A stretch of 7,647 nt of DNA, from NCBI GenBank assembly GCA_022615295.1, contig JAKEHF010000086.1, positions 1 through 7,647 on the forward strand, in the 5' to 3' direction. The notes beneath the pieces are model-generated. The model saw only the letters and a program-made list of their open reading frames with translations. It was not told the DNA's origin and did not search any database. The stretch comes from Actinomycetota bacterium (GTDB lineage Bacteria > Actinomycetota > Acidimicrobiia > Spongiisociales > ZC4RG35). Shown here piece by piece: positions 1 to 6,331 of the stretch (positions are counted from its first letter, which is position 1; each line of letters begins with the position of its first letter). Position numbers and translations under genes: made by a program.

Positions 1-828
1 TCCTATGAGGCGCTCGAGCAGGCGGCGACCTCGGACCTGGCGATGCGGATCGGGTCGGGGATCGTCGTCTTCGGTCTCTTCCTGGGGAGTCTCGTCCTCG
101 GCGGTTGGTGGTTCTCCACTTTCGTCGTCCTGGTGATGGTGGTGGCCGTTGGCGAGCTCTACGCCACGATGAGGACCAGGGAGCACCGGCCCCTGGCCCT
201 CTTTGGGCTGATCGGGGTGGCCCTCATGGGTGTCGGGGCCCACCTCTGGGGGGTGGCCGCCATCGCCGGCTGGCTCGCCCTGGCGACCATGGTCACCCTT
301 CTCTTCGTCTCCCTCACCCCACGGCGAAACCCGCTGGAGGACACCTCGTTGACCGTGATGGGCATGGCCTGGGTGGGGATGCTCGCCTTCGCCATCCCGT
401 TCGGTGTTGGACCGAGACCGCTGGAGAGCGTGCTCTTCATCGTCCTCATCGTCGCGCTCAACGACATCGGCGCCTATTTCGTGGGCCGCTCGTTCGGTAG
501 GATGAGGCTGGCCCCGGTGGTGTCCCCCAAGAAGACGATCGAGGGGTTCTTCGGTGGTCTGATCCTGGGTGCCATGGCATCGTCGGTGCTGACCACATTC
601 CCCGCCTGGGAGCCGATAGGTCTGGGCCGGGGTCTCATGCTGGCTGTCGTTGTCGGCGTGTTCTCCCCACTTGGCGACCTTGCCGAGTCGATGGTCAAGC
701 GCTCCATAGGCGTCAAGGACATGGGGTCGGTCCTCCCCGGTCATGGGGGCATGCTCGACAGGATCGATGGCTTTCTCTTCGCGCTCCCCGCCCTGTACTT
801 CTCGTTCCGGGCCTTCGGCTTGCTGTGA
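1..828 (+). CDS. cdsA: Phosphatidate cytidylyltransferase (CDP-diacylglycerol synthase), 5' partial
   Basis: CdsA is an integral membrane enzyme that converts phosphatidic acid and CTP to CDP-diacylglycerol, the precursor of bacterial phospholipids. The frame is open from base 1 to the stop at 826-828. The ATG at 43 is the first in-window start, but it has no Shine-Dalgarno and the 14 codons before it read as a plausible hydrophilic N-terminus, so I treat the gene as truncated by the window edge. Numbering from that ATG: several hydrophobic helices fill residues 5-90; NDIGAYFVGRSFG lies near 140-152; SPKKTIEGFFGG begins at 161. The full CdsA signature runs from S217 through KR, KD (226-227) and HGG to DRID (239-242), with every signature residue present. 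The stop overlaps the dxr start by 4 bp, so the two are probably translationally coupled. In related genomes frr and pyrH usually lie upstream; that is outside view. Family assignment is certain; the start is not. Confidence 0.95.
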   Translation, partial: SYEALEQAATSDLAMRIGSGIVVFGLFLGSLVLGGWWFSTFVVLVMVVAVGELYATMRTREHRPLALFGLIGVALMGVGAHLWGVAAIAGWLALATMVTLLFVSLTPRRNPLEDTSLTVMGMAWVGMLAFAIPFGVGPRPLESVLFIVLIVALNDIGAYFVGRSFGRMRLAPVVSPKKTIEGFFGGLILGAMASSVLTTFPAWEPIGLGRGLMLAVVVGVFSPLGDLAESMVKRSIGVKDMGSVLPGHGGMLDRIDGFLFALPALYFSFRAFGLL

Positions 829-1967
829 GCCGCCCGGTCGTCGTCCTCGGGGCGACCGGGTCGATCGGCTCCCAGACCATCGGGGTCGCCGAGCGCCTCG
901 GCATTCCCATCGCCGGTCTCCTCGCCCGTCGACCCGGTGAAGAGCTCGCCGCCCATGCCATGAGACATCCCGACGCCCGGGTGGTGGTGACGGGTGGGAC
1001 CCTCGATGAGCGGGAGTGGCTGGAGAAGACGATCGGGCGCGTGGTGGGTCACGGGTCGGAGGCGGTCGCCGATCTCGCCGCCCACCCCGGGGCCACCGTG
1101 GTCAACGGCATCGTCGGGGCCTCGGGTCTCGAGGCGAGTCTGGCGACGCTCGACGCGGGCAACAGGCTCGCCCTGGCCAACAAGGAGAGCATGGTGGCGG
1201 GGGGCGCCCTGATCCGGCGACGTCTCGAGGGGGGAGGGGAGCTCATCCCCGTGGACAGCGAGCACTCGGCGATCCATCAATGTCTCCTCGGTGAGGACCT
1301 CGCCAATGTGAGCCGTCTCATGCTGACCGCCTCGGGAGGGCCCTTCCGGGGGTGGAGCCCGGACAAGCTGGCCACGGTCACCCCGGAGGAGGCGTTGCGC
1401 CACCCTGTCTGGGATATGGGACGCCGCATAACGATCGACTCCGCCACCCTCCTCAACAAGGGTCTCGAGGTGATCGAGGCCCACTTCCTCTTCGGTCTGG
1501 GCTACGACCGGATCGAGGTCGTGGTCCATCCCCAGTCGCTCCTCCACTCGGCGGTCGAGTTCGTGGACGGGTCGTGGAAGGGTCATCTCGGACAGCCCGA
1601 CATGCGGATCCCGATCCAATACGCCCTCACCTTCCCCGGCCGGCAACCCACGGCGGTCTCCCCGTTCACCTTCGCCGGGCGGACCCTGGAGTTCGAACCT
1701 GTCGACCGGGCCACGTTCCCCGGCCTCGACCTGGCCTACGGGGCCGGCCGGAGCGGCGGTTCGGCCCCGGCGGTTCTAAACGCCGCCGACGAGATCGCGG
1801 TCGAGGCGTTCCTTCAGGGACGGATAGGGTTCACCACGATCACCAGCGTGATCGCAGAGACGCTTGCCGAGGTGCCACAGAGGGAGATAGCCGACGTGGC
1901 CGACGTGGTCGCCGCCGACGGTGAGGCGAGGGCGGTGGCCGCCTCGCTGGTGGCAGGGGCCTGCTGA
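825..1967 (+). CDS. dxr: 1-deoxy-D-xylulose 5-phosphate reductoisomerase
   Basis: DXR (IspC) is the cytoplasmic NADPH-dependent enzyme converting DXP to 2-C-methyl-D-erythritol 4-phosphate, the second step of the MEP isoprenoid pathway and the fosmidomycin target. At 380 aa it is close to family length. The NADPH-binding GATGSIG is at residues 9-15 and ANKES at 118-122. The metal/substrate segment PVDSEHSAIHQC holds D144, S145 and E146. S170, H193, W196, M198, S206, N211, K212 and E215 match the known E. coli substrate- and metal-binding set (S186 to E231 there, constant offset 16). HPQSLLHSAVEF follows at 235-246, and the C-terminal helical domain carries NAADEIAVEAFL at 319-330. The start is GTG 825-827, overlapping the cdsA stop as GTGA; there is no AGGAGG ahead of it, so coupled translation is likely. 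Nothing appears truncated or missing. The + strand gene explains the long antisense reading frame here. Confidence 0.98.
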   Translation: MSRPVVVLGATGSIGSQTIGVAERLGIPIAGLLARRPGEELAAHAMRHPDARVVVTGGTLDEREWLEKTIGRVVGHGSEAVADLAAHPGATVVNGIVGASGLEASLATLDAGNRLALANKESMVAGGALIRRRLEGGGELIPVDSEHSAIHQCLLGEDLANVSRLMLTASGGPFRGWSPDKLATVTPEEALRHPVWDMGRRITIDSATLLNKGLEVIEAHFLFGLGYDRIEVVVHPQSLLHSAVEFVDGSWKGHLGQPDMRIPIQYALTFPGRQPTAVSPFTFAGRTLEFEPVDRATFPGLDLAYGAGRSGGSAPAVLNAADEIAVEAFLQGRIGFTTITSVIAETLAEVPQREIADVADVVAADGEARAVAASLVAGAC

Positions 1968-1988
1968 CTACCGACCGGGCCCCGGTAG
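1968..1988 (+). other. Small inverted repeat between dxr and rseP
   Basis: CTACCG (1968-1973) and CGGTAG (1983-1988) are perfect inverted repeats around a 9-nt loop, starting immediately after the dxr stop and ending 9 nt before the rseP GTG. There is no T-run after it, so it is not a standard intrinsic terminator. It could be an RNA hairpin next to the rseP start, or chance: a 6-bp stem is short in GC-rich DNA. Confidence 0.3.
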
Positions 1989-1997
1989 CCTGACGAG

Positions 1998-3080
1998 GTG
2001 CTCGGCGGTCTGGCTGCGGCCCTCGCCATAATCTTCTTCGTCACCGCCCATGAGGCCGGTCACTTCCTGGCCGCCAAGGCCACAGGCATGAAGGCCACCG
2101 AGTTCTTCTTCGGCTTTGGTCCCAAGATCTGGTCGACGAGACGTGGCGAGACCGAGTACGGGGTCAAGGCGATCCCGCTGGGCGGATACGTCCGGATCGT
2201 GGGGATGAACCCTCTCGAGGAGGTGGCTCCCTCGGACATGGGGCGCACCTATCGGGAGAAGAAGTTCTGGGAGAAGAGCGTGGTGGTCCTCGCCGGGGTG
2301 GGGACCAACTTCCTGCTCGCCTTCTTGATGTTCTACGGTCTGGTGCTGGGCACCGGCGTTCCCGGGGATCTGACCACGGAGGTCGGGGCGGTGGTGGAGG
2401 ACACGCCGGCCGAGGTGGCGGGTATCGAAGTCGGCGACCGTGTCGTCGCCATCGGGGACAGCGCTATAGATGTCTGGGAGGACGTGCCCGCCGAGTTCGC
2501 CGACATCGGACCGGGCCCGACGACCATCACCGTGATCAGGGATGGGGAGACCCTCGTCTTCGAGGTGGTGCTTGCCGAGAGCCTCACGACAGAGGGGTCC
2601 GGGTATCTCGGCGTGGCGCCGATCCGCGAGCGGGCGACGGTGGGACCGTTGCAGGGTCTGGGTCATGCCGGTCAGCTGGTCAGACAGGGGATCGGGGACA
2701 CATTTGGCTCCCTGTACCAGATGCTTCGCCCCTCCTCGCTCGCCCAGTACTTCGGCGTGCTCCTGGGCGACACGGACGTGCCCGACGAGATCCGACCGGT
2801 CAGCCCGATCGGGATCGTCGCGATCGGGAGTCAGGCGGAGAGTCTCGCTCTCTTCGTCGGGATCCTGGCCCACGTCAACGTGATCCTGGCGACGATCAAT
2901 CTCCTTCCTCTCTTTCCCCTCGACGGCGGGCATTTCGCGGTGGCTCTCTACGAGAAGGTGACGGGGCGTCAGGCGGACATGCGGCGTCTCATCCCGATCG
3001 CCGCCACCGTCATCGGGTTGTTCGCCTTCCTCGGCTTCGTGGCCATAGTCCTCGACGTGGCCAACCCGATCAACCTGTGA
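1998..3080 (+). CDS. rseP: Site-2-type intramembrane zinc metalloprotease (RseP/Rip1 family, peptidase M50)
   Basis: This membrane protease of the S2P family cuts transmembrane substrates, typically anti-sigma factors already trimmed by a site-1 protease; in mycobacteria the equivalent is Rip1. The 360-aa protein has the zinc-binding HEAGH at residues 18-22 inside the first hydrophobic segment, an AGVGTN segment at 99-104 leading into the second, a single PDZ domain at about 127-195, and the third zinc ligand D309 in NLLPLFPLDGG (301-311). A last hydrophobic helix lies at about 334-353. One PDZ domain is the Gram-positive/actinobacterial form; E. coli RseP has two. The GTG start at 1998 is the first usable codon after an in-frame TAG at 1986-1988 and has only a weak GACGAG ahead of it. 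Position between dxr and ispG is the common actinobacterial arrangement. The actual substrate cannot be read from the window; no sigma or anti-sigma gene is present. Confidence 0.96.
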   Translation: MLGGLAAALAIIFFVTAHEAGHFLAAKATGMKATEFFFGFGPKIWSTRRGETEYGVKAIPLGGYVRIVGMNPLEEVAPSDMGRTYREKKFWEKSVVVLAGVGTNFLLAFLMFYGLVLGTGVPGDLTTEVGAVVEDTPAEVAGIEVGDRVVAIGDSAIDVWEDVPAEFADIGPGPTTITVIRDGETLVFEVVLAESLTTEGSGYLGVAPIRERATVGPLQGLGHAGQLVRQGIGDTFGSLYQMLRPSSLAQYFGVLLGDTDVPDEIRPVSPIGIVAIGSQAESLALFVGILAHVNVILATINLLPLFPLDGGHFAVALYEKVTGRQADMRRLIPIAATVIGLFAFLGFVAIVLDVANPINL

Positions 3081-3088
3081 CGGCATAA

Positions 3089-3112
3089 GTCGATCGACCC
3101 CCGTCGCACGAC
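3089..3112 (+). repeat. Two tandem GTCGNNCGAC palindromic elements upstream of ispG
   Basis: GTCGATCGAC (3089-3098, a perfect palindrome) and GTCGCACGAC (3103-3112) are two copies of GTCGNNCGAC set 14 bp apart, in the gap after rseP. They look like paired operator half-sites, but GTCG and CGAC are common words in this GC-rich sequence, so chance is possible. No regulator can be named. Confidence 0.3.
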
Positions 3113-3126
3113 CTGGCAGCTAGCGC

Positions 3127-3132
3127 AGGAGG
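3127..3132 (+). promoter_or_regulatory. Strong Shine-Dalgarno AGGAGG for the mini-ORF before ispG
   Basis: A perfect AGGAGG sits 5 nt before GTG 3138. It is 55 nt from the ispG start, too far to serve it directly. In the ispG reading frame there is no ATG, GTG or TTG between this site and 3188. It therefore supports initiation at 3138, in another frame. Confidence 0.6.
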
Positions 3133-3137
3133 TTCAC

Positions 3138-3191
3138 GTGACGGAACGAGCGGCCGACAACACGCGTCATCGATATACCGTGTCGGTGTGA
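3138..3191 (+). CDS. Candidate 17-codon leader ORF coupled to ispG
   Basis: GTG 3138 begins a short frame encoding MTERAADNTRHRYTVSV, ending at TGA 3189-3191. It has the best Shine-Dalgarno between the left edge and nusA (AGGAGG, 5-nt spacer), and its stop overlaps the ispG GTG as GTGA, the same junction seen between cdsA and dxr. I infer that ribosomes loaded here could re-initiate on ispG, which has no Shine-Dalgarno of its own. I do not recognise the peptide; it has no membrane segment and no run of one amino acid, as an amino-acid attenuator would. An alternative is that this is the true IspG N-terminus split by a small indel: relatives such as M. tuberculosis carry a comparable N-terminal extension before the RRxTRQ segment, and loss of one TG from GTGTG at 3186-3190 would join the two frames. 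Confidence 0.45.
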   Translation: MTERAADNTRHRYTVSV

Positions 3192-4399
3192 GCATCGAGC
3201 GACGACGGACACGACAGATCCACGTGGGCAAGGTCCCGGTGGGCGGGGGGGCCCCGATAACGGTCCAATCGATGACCACGACCAAGACCGCCGACGTCGA
3301 CGGGACGCTCGCCCAGGTCTATGCCCTCGCCGGCGCCGGGGCCGACATCGTCAGGATCACCTGTAACGAGGTCGAGGCGGCGCAGGGTCTCGCCGAGATC
3401 GTCCCTCGGAGCCCGGTGCCGATCATCGCCGACATCCACTACCAGTACCGGCTGGCCCTGGCCGCCATCGAAGCGGGGGTCCAGGGTCTGCGGCTCAACC
3501 CGGGGAACATCCGCAAGGAGGACCAGATAAAGACCGTCGCTCGCGAGGCAAAGGACCGGGGTCTGCCGATCAGGGTTGGCGTGAATGCCGGGTCCCTCGA
3601 CAAGGATCTCCTCGAAAAGCATGGTGGGCCGATACCAAAAGCGCTGGTCGAGTCGGCTCTCATCGAGATCCGGTATCTGGAGGAGGTCGACTTCACCGAC
3701 ATCAAGATCTCGGTGAAGCACTCCAACGTCGGTTCGATGGTCGAGTCATATCGGCTTCTCGCAGACACCGTCGACTACCCGCTCCACCTCGGTGTCACCG
3801 AGGCGGGGCCGCCCCCGGCAGGTCTCATCAAATCGGTGGCGGGGATCGCCACCCTCCTCAACGAGGGGATCGGTGACACCATCAGGTTCTCCCTGACCGC
3901 CGATCCCGTGGAGGAGGCGAAGGCCGGGCGTCAGCTCCTCGAGTTCCTCGGCCTCCGCGAGCGCAAAGGGCTCGATCTCATCGCCTGTCCGTCGTGTGGT
4001 CGGGCCGAGGTCGATGTCATCGAGGTGGCCACCCGGGCCCAGGAGGTGCTCGAGGCGGAGAACCTGCCCATCCAGGTGGCGGTGATGGGGTGTGTCGTCA
4101 ACGGCCCCGGTGAGGCCCGTGAGGCCGACATCGGGATCGCCGCTGGTCGGGGGCGCGGCCATCTTTTCATCAAGGGCCAGGTGGTGCGGGTGGTGCCCGA
4201 GGAGGAGATGGTCGCCGCCTTGCTCGAGGAGGCGCGCCGTCTCGTCGAGGAGGGGGTGGAGGCCCGGCTGGCGGATGCCGACGCCGGTGCGGCCGACGCT
4301 GCCGAGAGTGATCGGCTCCAGCTGCTCGAGATCAAGGGCGACGCCAATCGTGCCGAGGAGCGCCGGGCGGCGGTGGCGGAGGTCGCCACCGGCGACTGA
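3188..4399 (+). CDS. ispG: 4-hydroxy-3-methylbut-2-enyl diphosphate synthase (IspG/GcpE)
   Basis: IspG is the cytoplasmic [4Fe-4S] enzyme that reduces ME-cPP to HMBPP, the penultimate step of the MEP pathway. The 403-aa protein has the N-terminal TIM-barrel segment (TRQIHVGKVPVGGGAPITVQSM at 8-29, ADIHYQ at 81-86, LRLNPGNI at 101-108, VGVNAGSLDK at 130-139, DIKISVKHSN at 171-180, LGVTEAGPP at 201-209). The cluster domain has CPSC (C267, C270) and GCVVNGPGEAREAD with C302 and E309, matching E. coli C270, C273, C305 and E312. It is the short bacterial form without the plant-type insertion. After about residue 358 an Ala/Glu/Asp-rich tail of roughly 45 residues has no recognised motif. Start GTG 3188 overlaps the mini-ORF stop; a TACCGT at 3176-3181 would also suit a leaderless promoter starting at this GTG. 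The N-terminus is the uncertain part. Confidence 0.97.
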   Translation: MSIERRRTRQIHVGKVPVGGGAPITVQSMTTTKTADVDGTLAQVYALAGAGADIVRITCNEVEAAQGLAEIVPRSPVPIIADIHYQYRLALAAIEAGVQGLRLNPGNIRKEDQIKTVAREAKDRGLPIRVGVNAGSLDKDLLEKHGGPIPKALVESALIEIRYLEEVDFTDIKISVKHSNVGSMVESYRLLADTVDYPLHLGVTEAGPPPAGLIKSVAGIATLLNEGIGDTIRFSLTADPVEEAKAGRQLLEFLGLRERKGLDLIACPSCGRAEVDVIEVATRAQEVLEAENLPIQVAVMGCVVNGPGEAREADIGIAAGRGRGHLFIKGQVVRVVPEEEMVAALLEEARRLVEEGVEARLADADAGAADAAESDRLQLLEIKGDANRAEERRAAVAEVATGD

Positions 4400-4518
4400 C
4401 GTCCCCGGTCACCTCGTCGAACATCATCGATTCACCCCCAGGCGCGAGGGTCGCATACGCGCCCCGGGCGTTATCCGCCAAGATGCGACCGGATATTCAA
4501 CTACCGTGCCCGTTTCTC
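4400..4518 (+). other. Intergenic region between ispG and proS
   Basis: About 120 bp without a supported gene. GGCGCG (4441-4446) and CGCGCC (4458-4463) form a 6-bp inverted repeat with an 11-nt loop and no following T-run, so terminator function is doubtful. TACCGT at 4502-4507 fits the loose actinobacterial -10 pattern TANNNT and would start transcription a few bases before ATG 4519. The stretch before ATG 4519 is pyrimidine-rich and has no Shine-Dalgarno. No tRNA or other RNA is recognisable. Confidence 0.4.
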
Positions 4519-6237
4519 ATGCGCTGGTCGGAAGCTTTCATACCCACACTGAGGGAGGCACCCGCCGACGCCGAGGCGGTCAGCCATAGCCTTCTCGTCC
4601 GGGGTGGGTTCATCAGACAGCTCGTCGCCGGCTCCTACACGATGCTCCCCCTGGGTCAGAGGGTCCGTCTCAAGGTGGAGCGGATCATCCGCGAGGAGAT
4701 GGACGCCATAGGCGGTCAGGAGCTGATCCTCCCCACGCTGCACCCGGCCGAGGTCTGGAAGAAGTCGGGTCGGTATGACCTGATGGGCGACAACCTCTTC
4801 AAGCTGAAGGACCGCAAGGGCACCGACATGGTCCTCGGGATGACCGAGGAGGAGATCTTCGCCATGCTCGCCCTGGAGCTGTTCTCCTATCGCCAGCTCC
4901 CCCAGATCTGGTACCAGATGCACACCAAGTTCCGCGACGAGCCACGACCCAAATCGGGTCTCCTCCGCGTCCGGGAGTTCACCATGAAGGACTCCTACAC
5001 CCTCGACATCGACCTTCCGGGGCTCGACACCGGATTCGAGAAGCATCGGGGCGCCTACAGGCGGATATTCGCCCGGATGGGGCTGCGGGCCGTCGACGTC
5101 GAGGCCTCCTCGGGTGCCATGGGCGGGTCCGAGTCTGTGGAGTTCGTCCAGCGCAGCGATGCCGGCGAGGACTGGATCGTGAGCTGTGACAACTGTGGCT
5201 ACCGGGCGAACCTGGAGAAGGCGGTCTCTGCGGTGCCCGCGATCGACGATGGGCCATCTGGGGAACTGGAGCGTTACCCCACCCCCGGTTTGCGCACCAT
5301 CAAGGCGCTGGCCGAGGCCCATCCCGAGATCGCCGCCCCCGAGCGGCAGATCAAGACGCTGGTCTACTACGTCGACGGCGAGGCAGTGCTGGCGACCGTG
5401 CGGGGCGATCACGAGCTGCACCCCCAGAAGCTGGCCGACGCGACCGGGGCGGGGACCGTCCGGCCCGGTCGTCCCGAGGAGATAAGGGACCTGCTCGGGG
5501 CCGACCCGGGGAGTCTCGGCGCAGTGGGGGTGGAGGGTCTGCGGATCATCGCCGACCCCTCCTTACGGGGACGGGTCAACATGACCACCGGCGCCAATAC
5601 CGACGACTGGCACTTCAAGGGGGTCTCCGTGGAGCGGGACATCGCCGTCACCGAGTGGGCGGATCTCCGCTCGGTTGAGGGCGGGGACCCCTGTGTCAGA
5701 TGCGGTCAGCCCCTCGAGATGTGGAAGGGGATCGAGGTGGGTCACATCTTCAAGCTGGGGACCCAGTACTCGGAGGCCTTCGGCGTCTACGTCCAGGACG
5801 AGGCCGGGGTGAGCCACCCGATCATCATGGGCTCCTACGGGATAGGTGTCGAGAGGGGAATGGCCGCGGTCGTCGAGGCGAACCACGATGAGGCGGGGAT
5901 CTCCTGGCCGGTCTCCGTCGCACCCTATGAGGTGGTGATCACCGTGGTCCGCGCCGACGACGCCGAGACGATGGCCGCCGCCTCGATGCTCTACGACGAT
6001 CTGGGCGCTGCCGGGCTCGAGGTCCTGATCGACGATCGTGACGAGCGGCCGGGGGTCAAGTTCGCCGATGCCGAGCTGATCGGGGTGCCCTACAGGGTCA
6101 CCGTGGGTCCCAAGGGGGTGGCTGCCGGGGTGGTCGAGATGACCACGCGACGTGGTCTGGTCACCGAGGAGGTGACGCTCAGCGAGGTGAGGACACGTCT
6201 CGTCTCCCTCATCACCGGTCAACGTGGGGGCGTCTAG
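4519..6237 (+). CDS. proS: Prolyl-tRNA synthetase, bacterial type with editing insertion
   Basis: ProRS is a cytoplasmic class II synthetase that attaches proline to tRNA-Pro and hydrolyses mischarged Ala-tRNA-Pro. I chose ATG 4519 over the upstream in-frame ATG 4483: MRWSEAFIPTLREAPADAEA matches the usual N-terminus, and the resulting 572 aa equals the E. coli length, whereas the 12 extra residues look unrelated. Neither start has a Shine-Dalgarno. Numbering from 4519: motif 2 is FRDEPRPKSGLLRVREFTMKD at about 138-158; the editing insertion spans about 215-380, with K279 in IKTLVYY at the position of the E. coli editing lysine and RGDHEL at 295-300; motif 3 is GSYGIGVERG at 438-447; the anticodon-binding domain runs from about 464 to the end, with DDRDERPGVKFADAELIG at 505-522. 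Two Cys pairs, CDNC (223-226) and CVRC (392-395), flank the insertion and could bind zinc (inference). The TAG stop is at 6235-6237. It is probably the last gene before a new transcription unit. Confidence 0.96.
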   Translation: MRWSEAFIPTLREAPADAEAVSHSLLVRGGFIRQLVAGSYTMLPLGQRVRLKVERIIREEMDAIGGQELILPTLHPAEVWKKSGRYDLMGDNLFKLKDRKGTDMVLGMTEEEIFAMLALELFSYRQLPQIWYQMHTKFRDEPRPKSGLLRVREFTMKDSYTLDIDLPGLDTGFEKHRGAYRRIFARMGLRAVDVEASSGAMGGSESVEFVQRSDAGEDWIVSCDNCGYRANLEKAVSAVPAIDDGPSGELERYPTPGLRTIKALAEAHPEIAAPERQIKTLVYYVDGEAVLATVRGDHELHPQKLADATGAGTVRPGRPEEIRDLLGADPGSLGAVGVEGLRIIADPSLRGRVNMTTGANTDDWHFKGVSVERDIAVTEWADLRSVEGGDPCVRCGQPLEMWKGIEVGHIFKLGTQYSEAFGVYVQDEAGVSHPIIMGSYGIGVERGMAAVVEANHDEAGISWPVSVAPYEVVITVVRADDAETMAAASMLYDDLGAAGLEVLIDDRDERPGVKFADAELIGVPYRVTVGPKGVAAGVVEMTTRRGLVTEEVTLSEVRTRLVSLITGQRGGV

Positions 6238-6250
6238 GGGCGAGAACCCG

Positions 6251-6256
6251 TATAAT
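6251..6256 (+). promoter_or_regulatory. Candidate promoter -10 box TATAAT upstream of rimP-nusA
   Basis: A perfect TATAAT lies 14 bp after the proS stop and predicts transcription from about 6263, leaving a leader of about 70 nt before rimP ATG 6332. I see no -35-like hexamer at 16-18 bp spacing (that region is G-rich) and no TG of an extended -10. Actinobacterial promoters often keep only the -10 box. An AT-only hexamer is unusual in this GC-rich window and sits exactly where the rimP-nusA unit should begin. Confidence 0.5.
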
Positions 6257-6284
6257 CTCCGCCTACAACGGGACGCTTTTCGGT

Positions 6285-6317
6285 CAGGTGGGCGCTTCGG
6301 CACCCACCTGGTTTGTT
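6285..6317 (+). terminator. UUCG-capped hairpin with T-rich tail in the rimP leader (terminator or attenuator)
   Basis: CAGGTGGG (6285-6292) and CCCACCTG (6303-6310) form a perfect 8-bp stem. After one C-A mismatch, GC/GC closes a TTCG loop (6296-6299), that is the very stable C(UUCG)G tetraloop. TTTGTT (6312-6317) follows. This has the shape of an intrinsic terminator with an imperfect T-run. It lies downstream of the TATAAT at 6251, so it could end proS transcripts, attenuate rimP-nusA transcripts, or be a processing or stability element. E. coli controls its rimP-nusA-infB leader with terminators and NusA feedback; a parallel here is inference. Confidence 0.55.
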
Positions 6318-6331
6318 GTGGAGTGACCCAT

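Noticed and set aside
1968..3086. 372-codon antisense reading frame opposite rseP
   Set aside because: It mirrors rseP, is rich in His, Asp, Arg and Gly as expected for the complement of GC-rich codons, and shows no family motif. The + strand carries the HEAGH, PDZ and LDGG features.
4441..4463. GGCGCG/CGCGCC inverted repeat as ispG terminator
   Set aside because: The stem is 6 bp with an 11-nt loop and no T-run follows; in this GC-rich gap it is easily chance.
4483..4518. Upstream ATG 4483 as the proS start
   Set aside because: It adds 12 residues unlike the ProRS N-terminus and has no Shine-Dalgarno. ATG 4519 gives the canonical MRWSEAFIPTLRE start.
6224..6331. N-terminal extension of rimP from GTG 6224
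   Set aside because: It would translate the TATAAT and hairpin region, overlap proS and add 36 non-conserved residues. ATG 6332 has GGAG and gives normal RimP length.
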